NCBI GenBank assembly: GCA_026874595.1
Contig: CM049316.1
Span: forward strand, 32,533,339 to 32,597,338
DNA length: 64,000 nucleotides
Direction of reading: 5' to 3'
From: Sipunculus nudus
Taxonomy: Eukaryota > Annelida > Sipuncula > Golfingiida > Sipunculidae
In this document: one piece after another, positions 1-10,953 of the stretch
How the letters are laid out: each line of letters starts with the position of its first letter
How positions within the stretch are numbered: the first letter of the stretch is position 1
The notes under the pieces: model-generated
What the model was told of the DNA's origin: nothing
Database searches by the model: none
What the model saw: the letters and a program-made list of their open reading frames with translations, nothing else
Translations under genes and position numbers: made by a program

Positions 1-1452
1 TAACCACTGTGTAAGGAGAGTATTTATGGCTTGGATTAGTTGTTTAAATATTGGATTTATTTGAGGCTTTTATATGTCATGACTTGCTGTCAAGATCTGG
101 AGGATAATTAATTTCATTGTAAAACCAACATACGGTTTTGCAGATTCTTAATAGCTCTTAAGAAGCTTAATACCCTATTTACTAGTGTTGGGACCGATGA
201 TTGATTATAATAGATTAGCAGTTGTCTGATACAGATGATCTGATGATAGATCTTACATTGCAATAATCAATTAAAGGGTTTTTAATAAGGCTTAGGCTTA
301 TTAATTTAAGAATGCTTTCCTAAAATTTATGCCAACAAACTTGAGAAAAATCTGTGTTTCATGATAGATTCATGCCTAAGTTTACTATATACACATGTAG
401 GCTATAGAGTTAATTATAATGTATATTTGCCCATATCAGGGATATATATATATATATAACAATTGAGAGGATGGATAAAACTATATTGGATTCAAAATTT
501 CATACTCCGAGAGTTCAACCAAATTTAACTTGTGACTGATCTTGGAATTACTTCTGATTCCAAGCACTCAGAGCAACTTATAATCAATCATCAGTCCGAA
601 TAATATCTGGAATTTCTAAACTGTAATGACATCCTCAAAACCTATTAGTGATGGGCTTGCCTCCTTATCCGAGTCTTGATAAATAGTCATAGTAAATCAA
701 AACAGGCAAGTGATTAGCACTTGACCAGAATTGAGTAATTAACTGCCATGTGAATCCAGGTTAATCTCGAACTGTTAACACTGCTTATAATTATAGTAAG
801 AAAATTACTTTTCTAAAAGATATTCAAAGTTTAGAAAAACTTTCAAAGTGGCATATTATATGTGCATTCAGTAAAAGTACCGGTATGTTATATAATGAAC
901 AGAATACATTCTAGCCTAGATATCATAATTTTATTGTTAACTGGAGTCTCTCTAGTTTGCTAAAAGAAGATGTACAGTTCTCTTGCAATGTAGAGCCGAA
1001 AGAGAGCATGGGAGCTAGAGTAACCCGTAACCCCGTACCCCAATGCCAATAATCATTCATATGCAGCATTATAAATACTTGTATCATCCCATTCATAAAG
1101 AGCCCAGAACTCAAGAGCTTGTAATTAATGACTGGCACACACCAGGTGAGGGGATATCACGAAAATCAAAGACTGGATTTTGTACAATCAATACCTGTCT
1201 CACAGGTGGGTCTCTTACAGCGGACACACAGGTGCTTGTAATGTGCTCAAATACATTACAGCATTACAGTTAATCATTACCTATAAATTATCCAGATTAA
1301 CCTTAAAGGGTACCTGTAATGCTGTCAGTTTGTGTAACTAACCAAATTGTTATCCCATTAACCTACAGACCAAGGCTCAGACATACAACTAAAAGTTCTA
1401 AGTATATAACTACTGATAAATAGATTACTTCAGTGTATTCATACTAAATCAG
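1..1452. other. AT-rich sequence without recognised gene
   Basis: Only short open frames occur and none resembles a known protein. A short (TA)n stretch lies near 445-460. No splice-bounded exon or repeat family could be recognised. Confidence 0.5.
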
Positions 1453-1453
1453 C

Positions 1454-1530
<77 letters not shown>
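1453..1530. repeat. (AT)n microsatellite
   Basis: An essentially uninterrupted AT dinucleotide tract of about 78 bp. Confidence 0.95.
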
Positions 1531-1532
<2 letters not shown>

Positions 1533-1918
1533 GGTGACAGAAATATATATCACATATGTCTGGTTAAAACACAGTGACTTGATGGTCTGAGACAAAATGT
1601 ATGGTTGTTGAGCTATCAGGAACTAATTCCATAGCTTGCTTGATACCTGTCAGTCTCAAAAGGAAAACACCAAACAGGCCAAATATAAGATCAACATATA
1701 AAGCAAAAAATCAAGGAAATCCATGCAAGAATTATTGAGAAATGGATGCTTCTGTATCAATTATTATTCAATACAAACTAAATGAACTGAACTTTCATAA
1801 ATGATGGTCATATTTTTTTAGTAATCTTTGACCCAATCCTTTGCAAGATTACATTAATATACGTCCCACTGCATTCACTTTAATAGTTCTTGAGATAATA
1901 TGTTCAAAAGGAATTTAG

Positions 1919-2130
1919 AGATGGCTACCTAATGGCCATACTGGATTTCTGACAGGTCTGAAATCCGACAACAAACATCCTCTAAAAGAGACCAAACATT
2001 AAAAAAAAATCACAGAAACAGCAGTGACAAAAGGATTTCTAAGGTGGCTACCTGGCAGACATAACGGATTTCTGACAAGTCTGACATTTGATATCACACA
2101 TCCTCTAATAAGAGACCAAACTTGTGGCAA
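1919..2130 (+). repeat. Two diverged direct copies of a ~120 bp unit
   Basis: The stretch beginning TGGCTACCT, continuing GGATTTCTGACA and ending AGAGACCAAAC occurs at about 1922-2000 and again, with substitutions, at about 2044-2122. The second copy lies in a short Cys-rich open frame (2024-2290) that I do not regard as a gene. Confidence 0.6.
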
Positions 2131-2734
2131 CTGCTCCAAAACATGTCAAAGTAATGAATGTCCAAAACAATTCAAAAGGCATGATCAGGTTAGAGAGCTC
2201 TCATATCAGATTTATGATTGCAAATGTAAAAAGTGTAAGTCCAATTTTTTTTTATTGTCACCTTGCTTTTTAGTGAGGTGTGCAGTGTAGGTAAACTGCA
2301 AAACCTGAAAGAAAAGAAATGCAGAAAGCATCACTAAGAGTCTTGTAAAACAAATAAAGCCATCCTAAATCCAGGTACAGACCCACATATCAGAACAACC
2401 ACTTGCTGGTATATCTGATGATTTGTATAAAAATATTTAGATATCTAGGAAACTAAGTTTATTGCTATGATTCCATAAAATAAACTGCAAAATGGTCCCA
2501 CATTCTTATAAATCAATAGCTAAACCTTAATACAGTATTCCCGTCTTAATGCCTGGCTGAAGAATTTAGTAATACCTCCTACGGCAACAGTGTGTTTTTG
2601 ATATGCACTTATAATGCTCTTATCATTCAAAGGGCTGATACAATAGGGAGTCATATATCACAAGTGTCTCTCACAATTACAGCCACACAGTGAGATGTAC
2701 CAGTTGGAGTGCAATGGGTATATATATGTCACAG
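2131..2734. other. No gene recognised
   Basis: AT-rich sequence, with no open frame beyond the tail of the 2024-2290 frame and no repeat I can identify. Confidence 0.4.
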
Positions 2735-3015
2735 GACAAACTCCGATCCAGTAGAATCATCGATCCTACTAGGACAAAGTCCAATCGGACTTTCTACTAG
2801 TAGGATCGGCGATTCTACTAGGACAAACCCCGATCAACCAGAGACCACAACATAATTACCGTAGATCCGCGTTTTGCCGCCGCGGCCATAAAATAAGACT
2901 TGCAGCTAAAAATCCTGACTTTCTACTAACAGAATCAGCGATTCTACTAGAACAAACTCCGATCATAGTCTCTACGAGGACAAACTCCAATTATAGTCTC
3001 TACAAGAAGAAACTT
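2735..3015. repeat. GC-richer island with repeated and inverted motifs
   Basis: The motifs GATTCTACTAG and GGACAAACTCCGATC recur several times. At about 2757-2813 two arms of about 24 bp are inverted around a very short loop: the left arm runs GATCCTACTAG to AAAGTCC, and the right arm is its imperfect complement. A CpG-rich piece (GCCGCCGCGGCC) lies near 2876. The island stands out from its AT-rich surroundings. Function and family are unknown. Confidence 0.55.
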
Positions 3016-3205
3016 ACCATAATTTACCTAATTTCTGAAACCTGAGATTAAAAATGAATAAAACACAGAAATTTTTTTACCAAATGTTTCATGTATTTGA
3101 AAAAAATAAAAAAATACTCTAGTCTTTTAGAAAGTCATATTGTGTACATTAGTACATTTATATATGATTGGAGTATGGAGTACATATTCATAATTGTATT
3201 CAAAT

Positions 3206-3410
3206 CAGGGGCGGATCTAGGATTTTGGCAAGGGAGGGGTTTATGGTTACACCAAGGGACTAATTATACCCTTTAAAAGGTCCACAAAACCTGACGGAGG
3301 GGTTTAGCCTTAAAAAACTGGGGAAAACACTGCAAAAAAAGGTAATTTTCTCTCGCGACGGGGGGGGGGGGGGTGTAAACCCCCTAAACCCCCCTCTGGA
3401 TCCGCCACTG
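3206..3410. mobile_element. 205 bp non-autonomous DNA transposon, GGCGGATCC termini
   Basis: The element starts CAGGGGCGGATCTAG and ends CTGGATCCGCCACTG, imperfect terminal inverted repeats of about 15 bp. It is flanked by the direct repeat CAAAT (3201-3205 and 3411-3415). The homologous sequence near 34440-34480 and 35340-35380 lacks the insert, giving an empty-site comparison. A run of 14 G lies at 3360-3373. A 5 bp target duplication argues against the usual 8 bp of hAT. The superfamily is undetermined. Confidence 0.8.
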
Positions 3411-3494
3411 CAAATACATTTGCAAAGTATTCACACCATGTCTGGTATTTATTCAGTTTTAGCCAAACAATGATGTTGGGAATCCAGAATATAA

Positions 3495-5361
3495 ACAAAG
3501 GACCCATGGATCACGGCGGCCAGCTTAAGTTTGAAACTTTTGCAAATGCAAAATATGCAAAATATTCTATTGTAATGTTTTTCATTTATATAAGCATATG
3601 AGAAGGTAAGAGGAAAGGGGCCCTCCTACTTGGTTATAGTAAAGTTCTAAATATATGATTGCAAACTAATATTCCCACAAGACTGTCATGAAGAAAAATA
3701 GTTTTGAGTTACTGTGATGCATATGAAAAATTTACAGATGGACAGGCAAGTGGACAAAATGGACTAATACCTTTATCTCACTTTCAAGAGAATAATGCAT
3801 TTAAGTTTATATATAAGCCTATTTTTTAGCATATCCACTTTTTCCATTAATAGTTTTTATCTGATTAATTTTTTTTTTATTTACAAGTTTTATAAATTTG
3901 TAATAAAAAAACTGAAAATATAAGTTAAAATATTAGAATTCTAAGTTGCAATAATTATATATCCAGAGTGTAGTTCATATTGGATCATATTATGCATACA
4001 GATATATTTTATTATTTTTAAATCACAAATGTTTAAACTGAATTTTAAAGAAAATAATGCCACAACATGGCATCTACAAGATTATTCCTTGAATCACTAT
4101 TACAAAGTTTTGCACATTTGAGTTTTCAGTACATGCTTACTTTTATTCACTGAATTGAAATAAAAGATTCAGTAAATTTGATAAAATAAAAACATCTTTT
4201 CAAATAAAGTATACACACTGTTGGTTGAATGAGGGACAAACAATATCATCGTGCTAATTACTATCTCAGCTATAATTTATTACTGGAATTAATAGTCAAT
4301 TTTACACCTGGTGAAGTTTTTATTTTTCTAAAGTAAGGAATTACTTATTTCATGAACATCCACACTTTCATACCAATACACCACTTTGTGGACACAATTC
4401 AATGTGCTCTTTTAATAATTGTAACCCTGGTGGTACAATACAAAATCTAAAATGTAGCATAGCCAAGAATAAAATAAAATACAGAAAATTATAACATTCA
4501 TCTAGTTGATGCACCATCTGGGGGGGGGGGGGGGTGCAGGGCAGAGGGGAAGCTTGCTAGTAGTGGCCAAGCTTAGCCAAGGCAAGCTGCCTGGGGTCAG
4601 TTACATAATGCAAGTGAAGGCTGTACAACCAGATGGGCTATTTGTAAACAACACTTGACATGGTGTATGGAAACTTGAATAAAAGTTACTCTTTTCAATC
4701 AATTCCTTTGAAATTTCCCATTTTAAGAGATTAAATCCTTATGTATATATGTTGTGAAAATTAAATCAACAGTGCCTACAGGGAAAAAAACGTGCCATTG
4801 CCAAAGGTGGACAAAATTTAAGGTATTGATTTTTTATTTATGCTTATAACTTGACAAATTTGCAAAATTCAGATCTAATTTTGGGTAAACAATTGAATCT
4901 TGATTAAATAAAGTTATATTCCTGAAAAAAAAGTCTCCAGCTTCAGCAATTCTCATGTTAGGTGAGTAAATATATTTCCTGAATTTTTAAATATTGCATT
5001 ATATTTGGGCCCAACTTAAAAAAAATACCCAATACTGACCTAATTTTTGGTATGTTCATAGAAAATGTATGGAAGAAAATAAATACTAAATATGATCAAA
5101 AACAGATCAGTGGTTTTGATTTTAGGCAGCCTTGAAGTGTAACAATGGCTTTTTAATGGAAAACGGAGGTTTTTTCTTAACATCTCGAAGGAACAAAGTC
5201 ATAATGACCCAATTTTTGGTATGGTAGGAGATTTTGGGGACATCTAATGGTATGCAAAGTTTTGGATTCCTAGGTCCAACGGTTTTAAAACGTGCCCAGG
5301 ACGGACGACGGACAAAGGACCACGACTATAGCTCAGATGACTTATAGTCAGCTGAACTAAC
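3495..5361 (+). mobile_element. Family I element, copy A
   Basis: It opens with a degenerate family I 5' end (ACAAAGGACCCATGGATCAC) and ends with the family I terminal hairpin at 5329-5359, followed by CTAA-like sequence. The body is recognisably the same as 35.5-38.9 kb and 48.6-51.2 kb, including the segment with a poly-G run (4520-4534). GACGGACGACGGAC precedes the hairpin, the microsatellite position typical of pearl or Helentron-associated elements. No transposase or helicase coding is present. Confidence 0.65.
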
Positions 5362-5967
5362 AGGTCTTTTCCCCTTTGGCAGAGAAGCAATATGTCAATG
5401 ATGGAAGGTTTGGAATGAAAAGTCCAGCTTGAAATGTGTCCACAACCTTTTTCAAGAAGTGGATCCAGTGACCATGACCTTTAATCCTGTGACCTCAAAA
5501 TTTATAGGATTCTTCTCCCACTTGGTATATGAGCCATACATGAAAGATCATAGGTTTTGGATGAAAGTTTTGGCTTAAAAATGAATCCACAAGCTTTTCA
5601 AAGTGGGTCCTGTGACCTTGACCTTTGACCTTGTGGCCTCAAAATAATTATGGTTCTTCCCCTGTTAGTAGGTGAGCCGTATGTGAAAGATGGAAGGTTT
5701 GGGATGAAAATTTGGCTATAAGAATTAATTCTGGGGGGTGCAAACACACCCCATAATATAGGTCACAGTGACCTAATTTCAGGTTTGCAAGTGGATCTTT
5801 TTCGAACCTCTAAGACTGCATAGGGTTCATGATCCTAGCCCTAACGATTACGATTTGTGCTCTGCTAATGGACAGATGGCACCCCAGATGGCCGGATGGA
5901 CAGACGGAAGGACGACAGACAAAGACCCATCGCTATAGCACAGCATGACTAAAAGTCAGCTGAGCTA
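5362..5967 (+). mobile_element. Family I element fragment with 3' hairpin
   Basis: Several degenerate ~130 bp units (TGTGACCTTGACCTTTGACC, ...GATGGAAGGTTTGG) lead into a GACAGACGG-like run and a family I hairpin at 5936-5967 (TAGCACAG ... CTGAGCTA). No 5' end is recognisable, so this is probably a truncated copy. Confidence 0.5.
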
Positions 5968-6271
5968 AAATGTTAAAACTTTTATAAAAGAGATAATTAT
6001 CACAAATACCATCATAATTGTTTCTGCCAAGTAGCCGATATTCATCTAAATGATTCATTCACATATTAATTTATATGAAAATAAATAAAAAATATTGGCA
6101 CATGATGTTGATTTTTGTGTAAAATTCATCAATACAGATGTAAGATATTTCATAAAATATTTAACTATTCAATGCAACTCATGGATATAGTCTACCACTA
6201 AATTTACACGTAAAATTCATGTCTTATCTTTGAATCGCATAAAACTGCAAATACAAGTGTGGTATTGCATA

Positions 6272-6404
6272 GTGCATCCAACTCCAAATTTTAAACATGT
6301 GACATTCACTCTTTTTGGTCTGATTACACCAGTTCTGGCACAGGACCAAGAATCAGACCAACGAGAGCGGGTGACATATGTTTAAACTTTGGAGTTGGAT
6401 GCAC
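6272..6404. repeat. 133 bp foldback repeat in the glycosyltransferase intron
   Basis: The left arm (from GTGCATCCAACTCCAAA to TTTTTGGTCTGATT) and the right arm (AATCAGACCAAC to TTTGGAGTTGGATGCAC) are inverted copies about 54 bp long, with a loop of about 25 bp. Read as RNA it would fold into one long imperfect hairpin. It lies about 215 bp inside the intron that follows the exon at 6619-7499. It is probably a small foldback MITE; a hairpin RNA source is possible but unsupported. Confidence 0.75.
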
Positions 6405-6618
6405 ACTTTCAATGGTCTGATTACAATTCCTTGCTCTGAGCCCATCCTATAGGGAAGACCCAGAGAACCTTGCTACACAATGAGGTGGTTAAAACCAAAA
6501 GAGATCTGAGACGTCTGTAGTGGACAACTGCTGAGTGAGGAGTATAAAGATCACTTGAGAGCCTGTAGTAATAATTTTAGCAAACATGAAGCTAGAGTGA
6601 AAAGCTTAATGCACTCAC

Positions 6619-7499
6619 CTTTTTACTGTTCCTTCCATACTGTTGGCCCCGTTAAATATCTTTAAAATCTTCACAATTTCCCAATTTGTTCTGAGAGGAA
6701 ACTCCTGGCCAGTCAGGTTGATGAAATACTTCCATTTTTTGTATTTCCACAAATCTTCCATGCAAACAAGATCTGGTTCTAAAACACTAAAATAGGCCCA
6801 CCGCACATCTATCACTTTTGATGATAAAAACACATTTTCAAAGCATCCAGTTATAGCTTTTATGCTATCCCATATTTCACTTGAAGACTTTTTATCTACA
6901 TGAATACAATAGTAGTTCTGTGGTCTATAAATAGCCCTCAGCAAACGTTCAAATAACTCAACATCTTTGAACATTACAACACTGTAAGCTATGGGAAATT
7001 CCTCTTCTTCTTTGTTCACTGGTTTCATTATATATTTCCTTGAGTTCTGATATTGTTCGCAGTTTGTAATTTTACTGTATTCAGAATCAGGTAACTTCAC
7101 TTTCGGGTGTATTTTCTGATAAGCGTTTGCTCTTTGTATTTCATCGTGGTCATGTTCAAACAACTTAGCACAACTAGCTTCCTTGACGAGAACTTTTGGT
7201 ACACTGGAAACATTAGCATAAATTCTCGGCACGGGTGTTGTAGCTGGTTTACCGTCCTCCCTCCCTTTATCATGATTCTCATCAATACTGCCTGGTATAT
7301 GTAATGGTTTACCGTGACGTGATATTAAATGACTAGGTGACCTGGTAGGTGACCTGCTGAAAAGATGGCTGAAACCAAATGTGTCAAAGGTCCACACTTG
7401 CAGCATAAATGTCACCAGTACAAGTATGATTATTACGGCTGGTAAAGTCCTCTTCATTGGTAAATAGGCCAATGCCCGCTTGACTTGAGCCACGACCAT
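6619..7499 (-). CDS. Core-2-type beta-1,6-N-acetylglucosaminyltransferase, first coding exon (partial)
   Basis: This encodes the N-terminal 293 residues of a Golgi type II membrane glycosyltransferase of family GT14 (GCNT or C2GnT-like). Such enzymes transfer GlcNAc in beta-1,6 linkage onto galactose or GalNAc of O-glycans. Residues 1-18 are a basic cytosolic tail, about 19-36 a signal-anchor (AVIIILVLVTFMLQVW), and about 37-140 a variable stem. The catalytic domain then begins, with EEEFPIAYSVVMF (165-177), RLLRAIYRPQNYYCIHVDKK (185-204) and WKYFINLTGQEFPLRTNWE (256-274). Cysteines 110, 147, 198, 219 and 246 match conserved family positions. Sequons are N96 and N261. The exon ends AAAAAG|GTGAGT, so the in-frame stop at 6615 is intronic. 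The C-terminal half of the domain is not in the window. A possible acceptor (TTGCAG) near 7574 suggests an upstream 5'UTR exon. Family assignment is firm; exact substrate is not. Confidence 0.9.
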
Positions 7500-7910
7500 G
7501 GTTGGTACTGAGTGAACATCAAGCCTTAATTAGCTCATAGAACTGTGGTTTCCCGATATCATCTTCTCTGCACCTGCAACATATTAAAGAGATCAATATG
7601 ACTTCACCCTCAGCTGTAAATCACAATATCCATTATGATAATCCATTTCACAAAAGGAAGTCACTAATCAAACCATATTTACACCTGGGAATGTTTCCAG
7701 GTCAGTGCATTTTCATTTAAGCTTTTGAAATATAATGTGTGTCACTAAAACAATAAGGCAATGGACATTTTTTTTTACCTGTTCTAATGATGAACAGTAA
7801 CTTTTATCTCACAAACATTCATTTATTCATCATGTTTTATTTGTACATTTTATGATAAAGACTCCCTTGGCCTTGTGTTGCTACTGTAGGAGCTCCCACA
7901 TTTGTGCATA
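7500..7910. other. Upstream region of the glycosyltransferase exon
   Basis: On the minus strand, GATCTCTTTAATATGTTGCAG near 7574 resembles a splice acceptor, so 7500-7573 may be 5' untranslated sequence. No clear core promoter was identified. The rest is AT-rich. Confidence 0.35.
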
Positions 7911-8215
7911 AAGCCTGTTTAGTCAGTGAAATCCAAGGGCATGTCCATTGCTACTGTTAATATACTTCTGGTCAGCTAGCTGATGTACAAAAAGACTATG
8001 TTAGAGAAACCCCTGGACAACTGGGCAGAACCATTGTCAATGTGAAATCTTTATCAAAAACTAATTTTGAGTTCATTTTGACAGTTCTACTAAATCTGAC
8101 TAAATACCCCAACCATTTTTTTCAATAAACTGGTCTGATGAGATATATAAATGGAGAACAATAATATTAACAGTAGCAATGGACATGCCCTTTGATTTCA
8201 CTGACTTGGAGGCCT
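7911..8215. mobile_element. Foldback or MITE-like element with ~54 bp inverted arms
   Basis: The left arm (7911-7965, including AGTCAGTGAAATCC and GGGCATGTCCATTGCTACTG) reappears inverted at 8161-8215 with few mismatches, enclosing about 195 bp. No coding capacity is visible. No target duplication could be defined with confidence. Confidence 0.7.
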
Positions 8216-8361
8216 GTACACTGTATTTAAAAGCACCATTTTTTGTTTGTCTGATAAGATTCCAATGGCGTTAAACAGATCAAACAGGGTAATTCATTAA
8301 GCAGGGCTTACCCGGTAATGAGGTTGCAGAGTAAATGGGGGGAGATGAGTTCAATAGCCAG

Positions 8362-8860
8362 CTATGGTCAGGAAGAGAGACCAGGGGAATAAACTTCAGA
8401 AGACAGCTCTTGAGGCACGTTTTGATTTCAGAGTGCTCACTCTTTCTTCTAATATAAAACCATTATTTCATCACATTTATAACATAAAAAAATTTAATAA
8501 TCATAAAAACCAGCTTTTCATACCCACACATGGTCAAAAAGAGAGACCAGGGCATTAAACTTCAGAAGACAGCTCTTGAGGCACGTTTTAAATTCAGAGT
8601 GCTCACTCTTTCTTCTATTATAACACCATTATTTCATTACATTTATAACATACAAAAGTATTTTCATTATAAAAAACAGCTTTCCAAAGCCAGACATGGT
8701 CAAAAAGAGAGACCAGGGCAATATACTTCAGGAGACAGCTGCTGAGGCACGTTTTGATTTCAGAGTGCTCACTCTTTCTTCTTCTGTAACATTATTATTT
8801 CATCAGATTTATAACATACAAAATTATTATCATTATTAAAGTCAGCTATTCACCTAGCTT
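8362..8860 (+). repeat. Three tandem copies of a ~166 bp unit
   Basis: The unit begins CATGGTCAAAAAGAGAGACCAGGG, with variants, at about 8362, 8529 and 8696. It continues through GAGGCACGTTTTGATTTCAGAGTGCTCACTC. Short open frames across it are by-products of the repetition. The period is close to the ~160 bp core repeats reported for bivalve pearl elements, but sequence identity to them is not tested. Confidence 0.8.
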
Positions 8861-10055
8861 TTGTACAGAATTTATATATGATTCCTGGCTTACTCTGCAT
8901 ATATATAACTTGGGTCATTTCTGTTAGGAAATTTATTTGTGATGCCTCTGTGTTGTCTGTATATGAGCTTATTTATCTACAAGGTGTTGGTAAACACAGC
9001 AATAGTGACAGCTTCACAAGGTGTTTGTAAACACAGCAATGTTGGCAAACACAAAAACCATGTAACCTAAGGTGGTTGCAATTGGTTGCATATATAATAT
9101 ATACTGAAGTTGAAAGGTCAGTAGTTGATAAATGACCTTCATAAAGCTCAGGTTCACCAGACTTCCTGTCAGATTTTCTTGTTTGAATGTGATTGGATTA
9201 CTTTAGTGGGGTCTTCTATGTTATGAACATATGGTTATAAACAAAATGAACAGGCTGTATGTGGTGGGGTTGCTGTTTTCTGGCATATTTTCAAAAAAAA
9301 GGTTCAAGAGATTAGCTTTAGTTATTAGGCCCCTTTAAAGTGCTGGAAATTAGTTTCAGACAACATTGTGCATCACATGTTCTCAGCCCCTGACCAGTAA
9401 TGAATTCAAACAGGCCTGAGCTACAATGAGTACATTTTCTATCAAGTGCAGTGATCAGTCAGCATGGGACCGACACCATCTGGTACCTCCATTGACCTTC
9501 AGCTTATAAGGAGGAACATTTCACTGATTAGTGATATGGCTGTTAAAGAATATTCTGGAATTTCTGGGAAAATACTAACATATTATATTCTGTTGAAATA
9601 AACAGCATTTTGTCACCATAAATAATGATCAAATTATGTATAAATGAATGAATTACAATATTCTTATACCACAAAATAAAACTTTAAATATTTAACTTGG
9701 ATGCCACGCATTAGAGCATATATCATTTTCCATACTTTTCCATACACTTTTATACTTCTCCCATTAATTTGAAGAATTTGATTCTTAACTTGGCCCATGG
9801 AAAACATATCCAAGTTGAACCAAGCCCAATTAAGTTGCACTGACTTTTCCCAACATAAGAATAATATGCTAGCTAATATGAATAATCTCTGGTTGATATT
9901 ATTATACCTTGCTAGCTCCATATGGCCATTATAGATAATAAATATTTTACACGAGATGGAAGAAAATATTTTTATAAATTTTTATGACACTGATTCAAAT
10001 CATGATTTATGTGTGCTTTAAATCACTAGATTTGAATCCCATAAGCCCTGTTTAC
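8861..10055. other. No gene recognised
   Basis: AT-rich single-copy-looking sequence. An 85-codon open frame on the minus strand (9664-9921) shows no family motif and no convincing splice context. Confidence 0.4.
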
Positions 10056-10237
10056 CTCTTCACACTTTTTTTTTCAAAATCATTCAAGTCATCACTTGGT
10101 ACTAACATGTACACAAGCTCAAGCAATCCAACAAGAGAAATCATAATGGAGATGGTTGACAACTTAACCACTGCAGAAAGGTGTTTGCACTGACACTTAA
10201 GAACAGTGGGTAATACAGGAAGTTCTTGTTCTCTCAT
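10056..10237 (-). CDS. Possible first exon of a membrane protein (weak)
   Basis: An ATG at 10237 opens about 60 codons. They include a hydrophobic span (STISIMISLVGLLELVYML) followed by an acidic stretch (SDDLNDFEKKS), then GAAGAG|GTAAAC, a usable splice donor at 10056/10055. The layout fits the N-terminus of a type II membrane protein. Joined to the possible acceptor near 7574 it stays open for 17 codons and then stops in a different frame from the glycosyltransferase, so no coherent link was found. It could be chance. Confidence 0.2.
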
Positions 10238-10775
10238 CCAAACAACAAATGGGCTACCACCAAATAATAACCCACTTACAATAGTTATCCTTGCATGAAT
10301 AAATTGATCTTATGCACGTGTTTACACCACTGAAGATTAAACTGCTTTTGTTCACGTTCAGACTCTGTGATACCAGTACATCCCAGTTATTACAGTACTG
10401 TTACCGGTAATAACAATATTTCCTGTAAAGCACTGTATTTTTTAGCAAAGTTGAGCAATTTAAAAATCTAGTGTAAAAAAAATAAATAAATCTACTAACC
10501 AAAAAAGAACTGTACTTGCCATTTATGTCTTTTTTTCACCAGAAATTTCCCTGGAAACAATATATGGAAGGAAACTTTTTCCAAATTAATATTTTCAGTC
10601 ATCTGCCAACCTCACATGCCTCCAGTTAGGACTGAAAGGAGTTCTTGCGTACTAGAGCCTGATTAATACCTACCAAGCACTTAAGTCCCCAAGTGCTTGT
10701 GTGATCATGCATACATAAAAAAGTCACCACAACTGCACCTGTTTGCAATCTAAATTTATTACTTAGGCCAAAATA
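10238..10775. other. No gene recognised
   Basis: AT-rich sequence without a repeat or exon that I can identify. Confidence 0.35.
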
Positions 10776-10950
10776 AAACAAGGCCTACAGGCCTAATGCG
10801 AACCTGTGCATTGGGAAATACACCAGGTATAATGCTTCAATGCTGGACCATTACTTCTCATGTATATGAAAAATGCAGGTACTAAACATTTTGAATAAGA
10901 AACAATTACACAAACATCACTGCTGAAATTCTGGCATGGGAGCACACAAC
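10776..10950 (+). repeat. Dispersed repeat, copy 1 (second copy at 16553-16750)
   Basis: The segment containing GCCTACAGGCCTAATGCGAA, ACCAGGTATAATGCTTCAAT and ATCACTGCTGAAATTCTGGC matches 16553-16750 in the same orientation, with scattered substitutions and a small insertion. Each copy ends in ACACAACAC(AA)AACTAG, directly before the 5' end of an element: family I at 10954, family IV at 16746. Confidence 0.75.
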
Positions 10951-10953
10951 ACA

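Noticed and set aside
6615-6618. Stop codon as the true end of the glycosyltransferase
   Set aside because: The stop follows a perfect AAG|GTGAGT donor, and the catalytic domain would be cut in half. The frame must continue in a downstream exon.
8364-8745. Two similar small proteins (KERDQG... type)
   Set aside because: They are the same frame read through adjacent ~166 bp tandem units, without any protein feature.
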